Made by a program: the position numbers and the translations under genes. 13,385 nt of DNA from positions 1 through 13,385 of the forward strand of contig JANQFD010000090.1 in assembly GCA_028278005.1 (NCBI GenBank). Reading direction: 5' to 3'. This stretch comes from Chlorobium sp. (lineage in GTDB: Bacteria > Bacteroidota > Chlorobiia > Chlorobiales > Chlorobiaceae). Each line of letters begins with the position of its first letter. Within the stretch, counting starts at the first letter, position 1. Below, one piece after another: positions 13,160 through 13,385 of the stretch. The notes below the pieces were generated by a model. It was given only the letters and a program-made list of their open reading frames with translations. It ran no database searches and was not told where the DNA came from.

Positions 13160-13385
13160 TTATCCTCCGCTGACCGGTGGAATGATCGCAAGCTCGTCAC
13201 CTTCCTTCACCAGAGTTCCTTTTGCAGGGTATTCCTGGTTCAGGGCAAGCATGAACGGCATTTCGGCAAGTTGAGAAGAAAGATTCCTGATCTCCTGCTC
13301 GACAACCTCGATGGTTGTCCCATCCGGAACCTCCAGGTCAAACGCATCGCGGGCAAGCACGTCACGAGCATCGGCAAAGCACTGT
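13160..13385 (-). CDS. moaD: MoaD-type molybdopterin synthase sulfur carrier, 5' end outside window
   Basis: The frame is open to the window edge, so the first residues are missing. Visible: CFADARDVLARDAFDLEVPDGTTIEVVEQEI, matching the MoaD pattern 'FA.AR...G.d...lev..g.tv..l', then ALNQEY and a C-terminal DELAIIPPVSGG. The ubiquitin-like fold and terminal Gly-Gly identify a sulfur carrier: the C-terminal glycine is adenylated and thiocarboxylated (MoeB-type enzyme), and MoaD with MoaE sulfurates precursor Z to molybdopterin. A GTG inside the frame at 13360 is not the real start, because the conserved segment continues upstream of it. Its TAA (13162-13160) directly abuts the BatD stop on the other strand. 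ThiS is less likely given the IPPVSGG ending. Confidence 0.9.
   Translation of the reverse strand, partial: QCFADARDVLARDAFDLEVPDGTTIEVVEQEIRNLSSQLAEMPFMLALNQEYPAKGTLVKEGDELAIIPPVSGG

Noticed and set aside
13160..13360. MoaD starting at the GTG at 13360
   Set aside because: The conserved CFADARD segment continues upstream in the same frame to the window edge, so that start is internal.
1..13385. CRISPR arrays, tRNA or rRNA genes, phage or toxin-antitoxin modules
   Set aside because: No regularly spaced repeats, no cloverleaf-like or rRNA-like segments, and every sizeable gene is explained by other families.

Overview
The window looks like chromosome from a green sulfur bacterium (Chlorobiota/Chlorobiales). 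The best taxonomic marker is a small soluble cytochrome (10571-10927) that reads like Chlorobium cytochrome c-555. It sits beside a cobalamin-binding radical SAM enzyme and Bat/MoxR genes in an anaerobe-type setting. Genus and species cannot be fixed from the sequence alone. Gene density is high, and coding style looks uniform apart from one repeat-flanked gene.

Left part (1-5083) is mostly minus strand. Reading from 5083 leftward: a 74-aa two-helix membrane protein, a MoxR ATPase, a DUF58 protein, a membrane-anchored BatD/DUF4381-like protein, then an interruption, a PAP2 phosphatase, and the first ~35 codons of a von Willebrand A (BatA-type) protein cut by the window edge. The interruption is a plus-strand SRPBCC (polyketide-cyclase-like) gene bracketed by two ~120-bp copies, in direct orientation, of a small element. 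The element has terminal inverted repeats and internal hairpins (MITE-like). The right copy supplies the last codons and the stop of the BatD/DUF4381-like gene.

Middle (5124-9871) is plus strand: tsaD (tRNA t6A), yajC (Sec accessory), carA (carbamoyl-phosphate synthase small subunit), a TPR protein of the BatC/BatE kind, and the B12/radical SAM protein, closely packed in two or three transcription units.

Right part (9872-13385): two tandem monohaem cytochromes (one predicted lipoprotein, one soluble c-555), each with a strong and nearly identical ribosome-binding leader and its own candidate terminator. They are followed by proC (proline synthesis), a second BatD-like membrane protein, and, convergent and abutting, the 3' part of a MoaD-type sulfur carrier.

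The Bat/MoxR envelope system therefore appears in two separated arms: MoxR, DUF58, DUF4381-like and vWA on the minus strand, and TPR and BatD on the plus strand. Housekeeping and electron-transfer genes lie between them. The least explained items are the MITE-like pair with its cargo gene, the MITE-supplied protein C-terminus, the paired cytochromes, and the possible attenuator in front of proC. I see no CRISPR array, tRNA, rRNA, phage gene or transposase.
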